39,906 nt of DNA from a virus. The notes beneath the pieces were generated by a model that was not told the DNA's origin, searched no databases, and saw nothing but the letters and a program-made list of their open reading frames with translations. The stretch lies in the IMG/VR virus record IMGVR_UViG_3300037341_000136, positions 1 through 39,906 of that record; one strand, written 5' to 3'. Both the position numbers and the translations under genes were made by a program. Below, one piece after another: positions 17,201-22,643 of this stretch (its first letter is position 1; each line of letters starts with the position of its first letter).

Positions 17201-17360
17201 GTTCGTGCTCCTCTCGAATACCAAACTCATTACGACTGGCGGCGTCCCATCCGCGCGCATAGCCGCGCCGTTCCGCTGCCGCCAGCCACTCACGCACCTG
17301 CCAGACGCACAGGCCCAGCAGGACCAGCGCGCCTGCTGCTGCTACCCAATCCATTTGCAT
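17091..17360 (-). CDS. Small membrane protein (89 aa)
   Basis: The ATG at 17360 overlaps the previous stop (TGATG). Residues about 4-20 (WVAAAGALVLLGLCVW) form one membrane segment near the N-terminus, followed by a basic, soluble tail with YARGWDAA. Its 3' end overlaps the next gene by 110 bases in another frame, which is unusual. Sequence quality in that overlap, or a real nested arrangement, may explain it. Single-pass proteins like this are common in phage early regions. The function is not known. Confidence 0.5.
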   Translation of the reverse strand: MQMDWVAAAGALVLLGLCVWQVREWLAAAERRGYARGWDAASRNEFGIREEHEHGPYHRDNRIVRHDREFAGLQQCQTGGNTDGNPGAG

Positions 17361-17569
17361 CACCCCCCAAATAGCGCCTGCCGTTGCGCCGCTGCAATTG
17401 CAGCGGCGGTCTGTGGCGTGCATTGCGATTGCAGCGTTTCCAGGAGATCCGTGATGTGCTGCAACGCTATCAGGATGTGACCGATCTGCATCGACTGCAC
17501 CGTGTATCCGGTGCCGTCCGCCTGCTCCAGGTGGTATCTGATTTCTTCAAGTGTTTCTGCCGGTGTCAT
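17360..17569 (-). CDS. Small helical protein (69 aa)
   Basis: The ATG at 17569 overlaps the upstream stop (ATGA). The protein MTPAETLEEIRYHLEQADGT and onward is nearly all helix, with a Leu/Ile-rich stretch (IGHILIALQHITDLLETLQ). It resembles small phage proteins of unknown role that oligomerise through helices. There are no Cys pairs or membrane segments. Confidence 0.6.
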   Translation of the reverse strand: MTPAETLEEIRYHLEQADGTGYTVQSMQIGHILIALQHITDLLETLQSQCTPQTAAAIAAAQRQALFGG

Positions 17570-17763
17570 GCTGCCCTCCGGTGTGTCTTCCGTCGCGCAT
17601 CCAGCGTGGGCACCTCGGCCATGTGCCACGTTGTACGTAGGGTCTGAAACCAGGTGCTGCCGTCGGTAAAACGGACATATGTCCCGTCGTCAACCACTGG
17701 CGCAGTCGGTGGATTGCGCTCCTGCCAGTGGCGGATGCGCACGGCTCGTTCCTGTCGTGACAT
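17566..17763 (-). CDS. Small basic protein (65 aa)
   Basis: The ATG at 17763 has GGGAG seven bases upstream. The protein is Arg- and His-rich (SRQERAVRIRHWQERNPPTA) with a short strand-turn-strand part (GTYVRFTDGSTWFQT). I recognise no family. It is coupled by a 4-base overlap to the next small gene in the left early cassette. Confidence 0.6.
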   Translation of the reverse strand: MSRQERAVRIRHWQERNPPTAPVVDDGTYVRFTDGSTWFQTLRTTWHMAEVPTLDARRKTHRRAA

Positions 17764-17872
17764 GATATACTCCCTGAGGCGTGTGCTACTGTGATTAATG
17801 CAACCCCCGGCAGACGTGGGGGTCATCCCAAGAAATAGTACCCCGATTGTCCAACTCGGCCATTGCAGGAGA

Positions 17873-17976
17873 TTATACGTCATCAACCTGATCATCGAAG
17901 CCGGGTTCTCCGCATTCCCATCCAAACACCAGGTTGCCCTCGTTGTCCCTGTACAGTCCGCCGCTTTCTTTGACAT
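17873..17976 (-). pseudogene. Small gene with apparent one-base deletion (34 aa)
   Basis: From ATG 17976, preceded by AGGAG, the first codons read MSK and then leave the natural frame. In the neighbouring frame a very protein-like stretch follows (SGGLYRDNEGNLVFGWE ... FDDQVDDV) ending at 17873, but it has no start codon. One extra A in the TCAAAGAAAGC run would join the two into a 34-residue protein. The break is in a homopolymer, as at the end of the coiled-coil gene, so a sequencing error or a recent mutation is likely. Confidence 0.4.
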
Positions 17977-18007
17977 TACGTGCTCTCCTGTCAACGCCGA
18001 TGGAGGA

Positions 18008-18030
18008 CCGGGCCGGACAGTCCGGCCCGG
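18008..18030. terminator. G+C-rich hairpin after the 67-aa gene
   Basis: CCGGGCCGGA and its exact complement are separated by three bases, with further CCCGG repeats beside them. It lies 15 bases past the stop of the 67-aa gene on the minus strand. There is no T-run. Confidence 0.5.
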
Positions 18031-18045
18031 CCCGGCCCGGCTCTG

Positions 18046-18249
18046 CTAGATAACCCGACTGTTCGTAATCGTGGCGATTGCTGCCCAATAATCCCAATCA
18101 GCGGCGAAATCATCCAGGACTGTCTCTGTCAGGCTATGTGCTACATCCAGTGCCGCATCCAGCGACAACCCCTCCTCGCGGCACAGATCTGCCGCAATGT
18201 CCATCCACGCCAGGCGAATATCAGTATCATCATGCTCGATCGTTGTCAT
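18046..18249 (-). CDS. Small acidic protein (67 aa)
   Basis: The ATG at 18249 has AAGGA seven bases upstream. The protein (MTTIEHDDTDIRLAWMDIAA ... DDFAADWDYWAAIA) is acidic and helical, rich in Asp and Trp. Acidic mini-proteins of phages often mimic DNA or bind host proteins, but nothing here proves such a role. It is the last coding gene before the RNA-like elements at 18,405-18,915. Confidence 0.6.
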   Translation of the reverse strand: MTTIEHDDTDIRLAWMDIAADLCREEGLSLDAALDVAHSLTETVLDDFAADWDYWAAIATITNSRVI

Positions 18250-18404
18250 GTCGGTTCCTTTCGTTCTCATAGAAATTCGCGCGGTGGAAACCACGCCGTT
18301 TTAACGGCAGTTGAGGAAACCGCGCTCCTCCTTTTTTGCTTGTACGGATGTTCGCATAGTGGCGGCTTCTGGCCGTAAGACCCAGGTGCCGCCAAACCTG
18401 TTGC

Positions 18405-18662
18405 CTGTTACCAGGCACGCGCCCGAAGGCGGTAAGGTGAGCCTCGCCAAAGTTATGAGAGGGTTTTTGGGTGTAGCACTGTTCCTTCCCGTCAGAACTG
18501 TTTAACCACAACCCGCAGAGCCTGGGGCTGGCTCACGTACCTCAGGGTGCCTATACATTCCTCTCTAACGTAGCCCGGAGAAATCCACCACCGGGCTGAG
18601 GCTGGTCAACCAGGCTTACGGACGAACCGCAAGCCCATCCGCTTTAGCGGTGGGTAGTTGAC
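18405..18662 (+). ncRNA. Structured RNA element, copy 1 (resembles HEARO/omega RNA of IscB)
   Basis: About 258 bases with no protein frame that fits. It shares an ordered set of blocks with the element that follows it: TTACC ... GGTAAGGTGAGCCTC, then TTTAACCAC, then a CCTGGGG/CCTCAGG stem around CTGGCTCACGTA, a GCCCGG/CCGGGC stem, and a terminal hairpin GCCCATCCGCTTTAGCGGTGGG ending GTTGAC. That final hairpin is like the right ends of IS200/IS605-type elements. Stem bases vary but still pair between the two copies. The match to HEARO RNA is from memory of its consensus words (TTAACCAC, GGCTGGCTC). No IscB or TnpB gene is nearby. Confidence 0.55.
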
Positions 18663-18915
18663 CTGTTACCTCTTGCTTTCTTGCCTTGCGGCAGTAAGGT
18701 GAGCCTCGACCATGTTCACCCGGCTTGTCATGCTGGTAGCACGGGCCATTCCGCGTTGGCCTGGTTAACCACCAGCGATAGTGCCTGGGGCTGGCTCGCG
18801 CACCCCAGGGTATCGTGACCGGCTGAACGGAGCCTCGAAAGGCCAGGTCTGGTCATACCCGGATTACTCGCCGGAGCGTGCAAGCCGCCTGACTTCAGTC
18901 AGTGCGGTGTATGAC
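18663..18915 (+). ncRNA. Structured RNA element, copy 2 (tandem paralogue of copy 1)
   Basis: About 253 bases start directly where copy 1 ends. It has TTACC ... CAGTAAGGTGAGCCTC, GTTAACCACC, the stem CCTGGGG/CCCCAGG with loop CTGGCTCGCGCA inside a CGATA/TATCG stem, GCCTcgaaAGGC, and an end hairpin (GCCGCCTGACTTCAGTCAGTGCGG) followed by TATGAC. The loop words are nearly the same as in copy 1 while flanks have diverged, as expected of a conserved RNA. No protein-coding partner follows; 18,916-19,021 shows nothing recognisable. It could be a mobile mini-element. It runs antisense to the leftward transcript. Confidence 0.55.
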
Positions 18916-19021
18916 ATAAGGGGCTACCATCGGCGTCGAACCCCGCCACCCTGTTTGGATACCCCTGCCGGCAGTTGCGGCGCTCCTGGGGCGTTCTGGC
19001 GGCTCTCAGGGGCATTGCGTG

Positions 19022-19058
19022 CTGGTTGAGCGCCGACTTCACGCAGGCGCTCAACCAG
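19022..19058. terminator. 13-bp perfect hairpin at the end of the 49-aa gene
   Basis: CTGGTTGAGCGCC pairs with its exact complement across an 11-base loop. The stop codon of the 49-aa gene lies in the stem. No T-run is seen. It separates that gene from the RNA elements. Confidence 0.5.
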
Positions 19059-19200
19059 ATAGTGCTATCTCCTCAACCTCACCGACTACCTCCCAGTCGT
19101 ACGCCACGAAGGTACCTGTTTCCAGGCGGTGAAAGACGCCGCGTGTCCAGATACACAGGATGCCGCGCACACAATACAACGCGTCGGGTCGGTATGTCAT
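19051..19200 (-). CDS. Small protein (49 aa)
   Basis: The ATG at 19200 has GGAGG five bases upstream. The protein reads MTYRPDALYCVRGILCIWTR ... FVAYDWEVVGEVEEIAL and has two Cys and several aromatics, with alternating strands that suggest a small beta barrel. No family is recognised. It follows the SWIM-domain gene by 74 bases in the same leftward unit. Confidence 0.6.
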   Translation of the reverse strand: MTYRPDALYCVRGILCIWTRGVFHRLETGTFVAYDWEVVGEVEEIALSG

Positions 19201-19274
19201 GGTGCCCTCCATTTGCCCGGCGTGCCTGGTCCCGGTTGGTCTCCGATCACCTGCCAGGCACGCCGGGCGCGTCC

Positions 19275-19820
19275 TTACGCCGCCAGTTCCCGATCCGTCG
19301 TTTCCGCCTCCGCCGCTATCGCCTCCAGCGCCCGGCGCACGAGGTGCGCTGCCGCACGGTGGTAACACGGTTTCGGCTTCTCGGTCAGTGTGTATGCCTC
19401 ACACTGGCATACCCCGTTGCTGTAGTAGACGATGCCGCCGCGCGAGGAGGGGAAGAACAGTGCGGTATCCCGTGCGCTCCAGCGGATCGTCTCCTGTTTT
19501 TTCAGCCAGTCCCGGCCTTTCCGTATCGCATTGTGCCACCGCACGGCGTCCGGGTTTGCCAGCGCAGTAGCCGCGACCGCCGTGACGGTCTCGATAATCT
19601 CTGCGACCTGGATGACTTCAACGCCGGCCCCGCCCTCCGGCCCGTCACCGTCCGGCTCACCGTCCGGCTCACCGTTCGGGGTCAGCCGGTCGTAGATCAG
19701 GGTGTCCAGGATGCGCTCCGCGTCGGCGTACGTGGCCGCGTAGCCGATGAATTCGCCGTCCAGGGTCATCTCGAAGTCCCTGGTCAGCTGGTCGTATTGG
19801 ATGCGCTTCTGCGGTGTCAT
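19275..19820 (-). CDS. SWIM zinc-finger protein, first gene leftward of the switch
   Basis: The ATG at 19820 has AAGGAG six bases upstream, and a promoter (TTGACA, 17 bases, TATACT) lies just before it. Residues 132-161 carry the SWIM pattern C-x-C-x11-C-x-H (Cys138, Cys140, Cys152, His154) with YYSNGVCQCEAY and PCYHRAAAHL around it. SWIM domains bind zinc and usually DNA or protein partners. Residues about 50-65 form an acidic Gly/Pro linker (EPDGEPDGDG). The N-terminal 45 residues may form a separate small fold. As the first leftward product under operator control it may act in early regulation or DNA metabolism. Confidence 0.72.
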   Translation of the reverse strand: MTPQKRIQYDQLTRDFEMTLDGEFIGYAATYADAERILDTLIYDRLTPNGEPDGEPDGDGPEGGAGVEVIQVAEIIETVTAVAATALANPDAVRWHNAIRKGRDWLKKQETIRWSARDTALFFPSSRGGIVYYSNGVCQCEAYTLTEKPKPCYHRAAAHLVRRALEAIAAEAETTDRELAA

Positions 19821-19870
19821 TGCAAGCTCCTTGCTGATGAATGCTTAACTAAGTTTCGTCTACAATTAGA

Positions 19871-19899
19871 AGTATACACTAAAGTGTTGAAGCTGTCAA
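19871..19899 (-). promoter_or_regulatory. Leftward promoter of the switch region
   Basis: TTGACA (19899-19894) and TATACT (19876-19871) are 17 bases apart on the minus strand. It drives the SWIM gene and perhaps the whole left arm. Both boxes overlap operator-like repeats. Confidence 0.75.
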
Positions 19900-19982
19900 T
19901 ACTTTAGTGTATACATTTTAGTGTTGTACCTGAAAAAACGGGGGTATCCCAGGAAAGTATAGTGTATACATCAAAGTGTTGA
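19872..19982. promoter_or_regulatory. Cluster of four operator-like repeats
   Basis: GTATACACTAAAGTGTTGA (19872-19890) faces an inverted copy TCAATACTTTAGTGTATAC (19896-19914; one mismatch). Related plus-strand copies follow at 19909-19926 and 19964-19982. Each contains an ACACT/AGTGT-type dyad. The set covers the -35 or -10 boxes of both divergent promoters. A third possible promoter (TTGAAG, 17 bases, TATACA, at 19887-19915, plus strand) also lies inside. Confidence 0.7.
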
Positions 19983-20007
19983 CACTATAACAAAGGTGTG
20001 CTAGACT
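19979..20007 (+). promoter_or_regulatory. Rightward promoter of the switch region
   Basis: TTGACA (19979-19984), 17 bases, TAGACT (20002-20007). It would start transcription of the regulator gene about 30 bases before its ATG. The -35 box overlaps the fourth operator repeat, so bound regulator would block it. Confidence 0.7.
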
Positions 20008-20042
20008 GGAATTCGTCAGGCAGACTGAGAAAAGAGGAAATT

Positions 20043-20300
20043 ATGAGGTTACTGGTCAAAGAACTAGCAGAACAGCGTGGTATCACCAAGGCGGCACTTG
20101 CACGCATGTCTGGGCTTGGAACAACGACCATTTACCAACTTTGGAATGCCGATGAAGCGCGCGCCCAGTCGGTGCAAATTAGCACGCTGGTAGCAGTTGC
20201 GCATGCCATAGGGGTAGAATGGAGAGATCTTGTGGATAGCAGGGAGTATACTGAAGACAACAAAAACGCCGGAATGGTGAGCGTCCCTAACGCTGCATAG
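20043..20300 (+). CDS. Cro/C1-type transcriptional regulator (85 aa)
   Basis: The ATG at 20043 follows AGAGGA with good spacing. Residues 3-60 form a helix-turn-helix of the Cro/C1 type: KELAEQRGITKAALARMSGL (helices 1-2), then GTTTIYQLWNADEAR (recognition part), then ISTLVAVAHAIGVEWRDLV. It resembles small YozG-like repressors with no dimerisation domain. It most likely binds the four repeats just upstream and controls both its own and the leftward promoter. The last codons run into a terminator stem. Confidence 0.85.
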   Translation: MRLLVKELAEQRGITKAALARMSGLGTTTIYQLWNADEARAQSVQISTLVAVAHAIGVEWRDLVDSREYTEDNKNAGMVSVPNAA

Positions 20301-20318
20301 CACCATTCCGGCGTTTTT
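20262..20318. terminator. Bidirectional terminator after the regulator
   Basis: An 18-bp perfect stem (AAAAACGCCGGAATGGTG and complement) is followed by T-runs on both strands, and a second small stem (AGCGT/ACGCT) lies in the loop. It ends the regulator message and would also stop leftward transcripts from the integrase side. It also overlaps the last codons of the regulator. Confidence 0.85.
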
Positions 20319-20458
20319 GATCGGGCGCGCTGTCTATCCTACCAAGACTATCAGCGCTCCCGCCCGATGCCTGCACCGCTGACGCGGTACCTGCACCTTT
20401 CTATATAAATATTCTTTTTTTGAGTGTTGCGCCCGGCCATTGCGCCGGGTGAGGAGGG

Positions 20459-20881
20459 TTACACTCCCTCGATGATTGCCTGCCGCCGCGCGGCATATTC
20501 TTCATCGGTAATCAGCCCACGTTCTCGCAGATCGCCCAGGTGCTGTAACCGTTGTTCTGCAGATGTCGTTGCGTCCGGCGGTGACGGCGCATTACGCCCG
20601 GCGGTGGCGGCGCTGATATCATTCATCAGTGCCATCTCATCAAAGATAGTCGTGCCCGTTTGTTGTCGGGCGACCCCGGCATACCAGCGCCCGACCGCGA
20701 GGGTGTGTTCGCGCAGATCAGCATTGGCGGGATCGGCTTTCAGGTGTGCGAGGGTGCGCTGATATCTGGCCTGAGCTGCGGCAATGGTGCGGTCCAGGGC
20801 ATGCCGCTGATACCAACGGCCGCCAAGGATAGCGAAAATCCCGATGATAGGCACCACGATGCACAACAGCGTCGTATCCAT
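20459..20881 (-). CDS. Membrane protein with SHOCT domain (140 aa)
   Basis: The ATG at 20881 has AGGAG six bases upstream. Residues 4-22 (LLCIVVPIIGIFAILGG) form one membrane segment. Residues about 107-140 (AEQRLQHLGDLRERGLITDE, then EYAARRQAIIEG) match the short SHOCT domain found at the C-terminus of many small membrane proteins. The gene lies just past attP. It may be a lysogeny gene, expressed from the prophage. The function of SHOCT is not known beyond oligomerisation. Confidence 0.7.
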   Translation of the reverse strand: MDTTLLCIVVPIIGIFAILGGRWYQRHALDRTIAAAQARYQRTLAHLKADPANADLREHTLAVGRWYAGVARQQTGTTIFDEMALMNDISAATAGRNAPSPPDATTSAEQRLQHLGDLRERGLITDEEYAARRQAIIEGV

Positions 20882-20918
20882 AGGTAGCTCCTGGTGTGAT
20901 GCAGCGTACGGAGTTAAG

Positions 20919-20960
20919 AGCGGGAGACGGGATTCGCACCCGTAGCCCACCTGATTATGA
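20919..20960 (-). other. Probable attP core: 3' half of a tRNA gene
   Basis: On the minus strand, bases 20960 down to 20919 read as the 3' half of a tRNA: anticodon-loop part TCATAA, a stem half TCAGG, a perfect T-arm (ACGGG, loop TGCGAAT, CCCGT) and an acceptor strand CTCCCGC. No matching 5' half lies upstream. Such half-tRNA copies next to an integrase mark integration into a host tRNA gene (possibly with CAU anticodon), which is restored on insertion. The integrase stop codon lies inside this block. Confidence 0.75.
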
Positions 20961-21890
20961 CCACGAGTCGGGGAGCCGCCTGACCGCCGCCTGCTTGAGC
21001 GTCAGATCGCTCTGCAGGTAGCGCGCGGTCGTTTCCAGTGAGTTGTGCCCCATAAGCTCCTGCAACGTCCGCAGATCCACCACGCGCACCAGCCGGGTGG
21101 CAAACGTGTGTCGCAGCCGGTGCGCACTGATCTCCAGATCCTCATCGCGCAACCGTCGTTCAAAAAGCTGACCGAGCGTTTTATGCGAGAGCTTCTCACC
21201 ACCGCGCACACTACACACCACCGGACCGCGACGATCCTGCTTCGGCGTTCGTTCCAGTTCCGCCGCCAACCTTGGGTGAATTGGCAGCGCCCGATCCTTA
21301 CCGCCCTTGCCGCCCCGCACGATGAGCGACCCATCGGGCAAATCAACATCCCGCCAATCCAGATCGACAACCTCGGCCCGACGCAAACCGGCGTAGAGCA
21401 TCAACAAAACGATGCGCCGGTCGCGAAGGAGCAGGCGCGCCGCCACGCGGTCCAGCGTCGGCGTTGTCCGGGTCAGCCAGCGGTCGAGACGCGCAAGCTC
21501 ATCGCTGCTCAAGGCGCGCGGCAACGGCTGTGTTTTGCGCGGCCAGCGGAATTGCGCGGTCGGATCGTCACTCCGCAGGCCGACACTGATACACCAGGTC
21601 GCATAGCTGCGCACAACCGTCAAGGTTTTTCGCAGCGTTGACGAGCTCAGATGCGCGCGCTCGGCCTGATAGAGCGCCAGCCGCGCAGCATCCAGATCCG
21701 CTACGGTCGCGTCCTCGCCCAGCCAGGCGACGATGCGTCGCATTTCGCGCCGGTAGGTATCGACTGCGCGCGGTCGCAGTTTTTGACCTGCAAGCCAGGC
21801 CAGCCATTGGTCTGCCGTTTTTGAGATCGATGGAGATACCGTCAGTGCAACGGCGACCGCTGCCGTTTTCGTCTTCTCTTCTTTGGGCAT
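20955..21890 (-). CDS. Tyrosine-type integrase
   Basis: Starting at ATG 21890 (GGAG nine bases upstream), the protein has 311 residues. An N-terminal SAM-like core-binding domain covers about residues 22-105. The catalytic residues are Arg170 (GLRRAEV), Lys195 (GGKGG), His257-x-x-Arg260 (HRLRHTFAT), His282 (GHNS) and Tyr291 (TARYL). All are present. It would catalyse integration and excision at attP. Its 3' end overlaps the attP core, and a stem at 21885-21949 could fold over its start. A longer frame back to 21965 lacks a ribosome site and is not favoured. Confidence 0.95.
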   Translation of the reverse strand: MPKEEKTKTAAVAVALTVSPSISKTADQWLAWLAGQKLRPRAVDTYRREMRRIVAWLGEDATVADLDAARLALYQAERAHLSSSTLRKTLTVVRSYATWCISVGLRSDDPTAQFRWPRKTQPLPRALSSDELARLDRWLTRTTPTLDRVAARLLLRDRRIVLLMLYAGLRRAEVVDLDWRDVDLPDGSLIVRGGKGGKDRALPIHPRLAAELERTPKQDRRGPVVCSVRGGEKLSHKTLGQLFERRLRDEDLEISAHRLRHTFATRLVRVVDLRTLQELMGHNSLETTARYLQSDLTLKQAAVRRLPDSWS

Positions 21891-21949
21891 ACTCGCACTC
21901 CAATGTTGGCTACCTCCAGGCCCTCGCCTGGGAACAGTCGAGTATGCCC
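21885..21949. promoter_or_regulatory. Inverted repeat over the integrase start codon
   Basis: GGGCATACTCG at 21885-21895 and its exact complement at 21939-21949 are 43 bases apart. In the integrase message the right arm comes first, so it could pair with the start codon region (GAGTATGCCC) and hide it. A DNA-binding site is another explanation. Confidence 0.5.
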
Positions 21950-21996
21950 CAACGTGGGGCGACATATGCGCCCCGGCAGTTACGGCACGAATGTAC

Positions 21997-22017
21997 GACC
22001 TGATGTGTCATCAGGTC
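21997..22017. promoter_or_regulatory. Short perfect hairpin in the leader of the right arm
   Basis: GACCTGATG, three bases, CATCAGGTC, 17 bases before the ATG of the 131-aa membrane protein. It may be an operator dyad or a leader structure. The interval 21,891-22,034 shows no clear promoter. Confidence 0.45.
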
Positions 22018-22034
22018 TCACAAGGAGTATCACG

Positions 22035-22430
22035 ATGTCTCTTTCTAGTATAGACCAGCACCATTACTTTGTGACCAATCCCGCAACCCGGGAAGCATTT
22101 ACGGCGGCGGGTGCTGCTGGCGCACTGCTTCTGCTGGAGCATCTCGCCCTGTGGGATGAGCCGTTTCGCCTGAATCGGACCCAGGCGTATGCCCTGGGTA
22201 CCGTCACGCTGGGGGCATGTTTTACCTGGTGGGCATTGCGCGCGCGGATGCCCAGCGCGGCGGTGGCCTGGTGGCTCATCGCCGCGCTGGGCGGCACGCC
22301 GGTCATGGTCGCATATTGGGTCCGCTGGGTGCTGGGTTGCCTGGACGGACGGGCACTGCATGCCGGTCAGGTAGCCGGTAAGGATGTAACACACAATGGG
22401 CACAACGCACGAGCAACGACGCGATATTGA
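22035..22430 (+). CDS. Membrane protein, first gene of the replication block (131 aa)
   Basis: The ATG at 22035 has AAGGAG eight bases upstream. Hydrophobic segments are seen at about residues 20-38 (FTAAGAAGALLLLEHLAL), 50-66 (ALGTVTLGACFTWWALR) and 72-95 (AAVAWWLIAALGGTPVMVAY). The tail is polar. No family is recognised. Its 3' end overlaps the next gene. Confidence 0.6.
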   Translation: MSLSSIDQHHYFVTNPATREAFTAAGAAGALLLLEHLALWDEPFRLNRTQAYALGTVTLGACFTWWALRARMPSAAVAWWLIAALGGTPVMVAYWVRWVLGCLDGRALHAGQVAGKDVTHNGHNARATTRY

Positions 22431-22611
22431 GGATATGGAAAACCTTGCCGCCGTGCTCCACACGGCGGATGAGGTGCTCCGCCTGCTGGCACTTCACACG
22501 CGGAGGCGGCATCTCCTGGATGAGATTGCCCACGCCCGCGCTTCAATCCAAAGAGGCCAAGAGATTGTCTGGCGGCAGCGGGAGCAGTTGCATAAAGATG
22601 CAGGGGGATAA
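22396..22611 (+). CDS. Small coiled-coil protein (71 aa)
   Basis: The ATG at 22396 overlaps the end of the membrane protein by 35 bases. The sequence is one long charged helix (DIEDMENLAAVLHTADEVLR ... HARASIQRGQEIVWRQREQL), suggesting a coiled coil. No catalytic or metal sites. It is followed by 32 bases and then the initiator gene. Confidence 0.5.
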   Translation: MGTTHEQRRDIEDMENLAAVLHTADEVLRLLALHTRRRHLLDEIAHARASIQRGQEIVWRQREQLHKDAGG

Positions 22612-22643
22612 ATGATGCCTGAATACACGAGTGGAGGACCGTC

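Noticed and set aside
18284-18404. CRISPR-like or extra gene just before the RNA elements
   Set aside because: Only single short hairpins (GCCGTT/AACGGC and GGCGGC/GCCGCC) and no repeated units or coding frame are found.
20919-20960. Functional tRNA gene
   Set aside because: Only the 3' half is present; no 5' acceptor or D-arm is found upstream, and T-loop position 55 is G.
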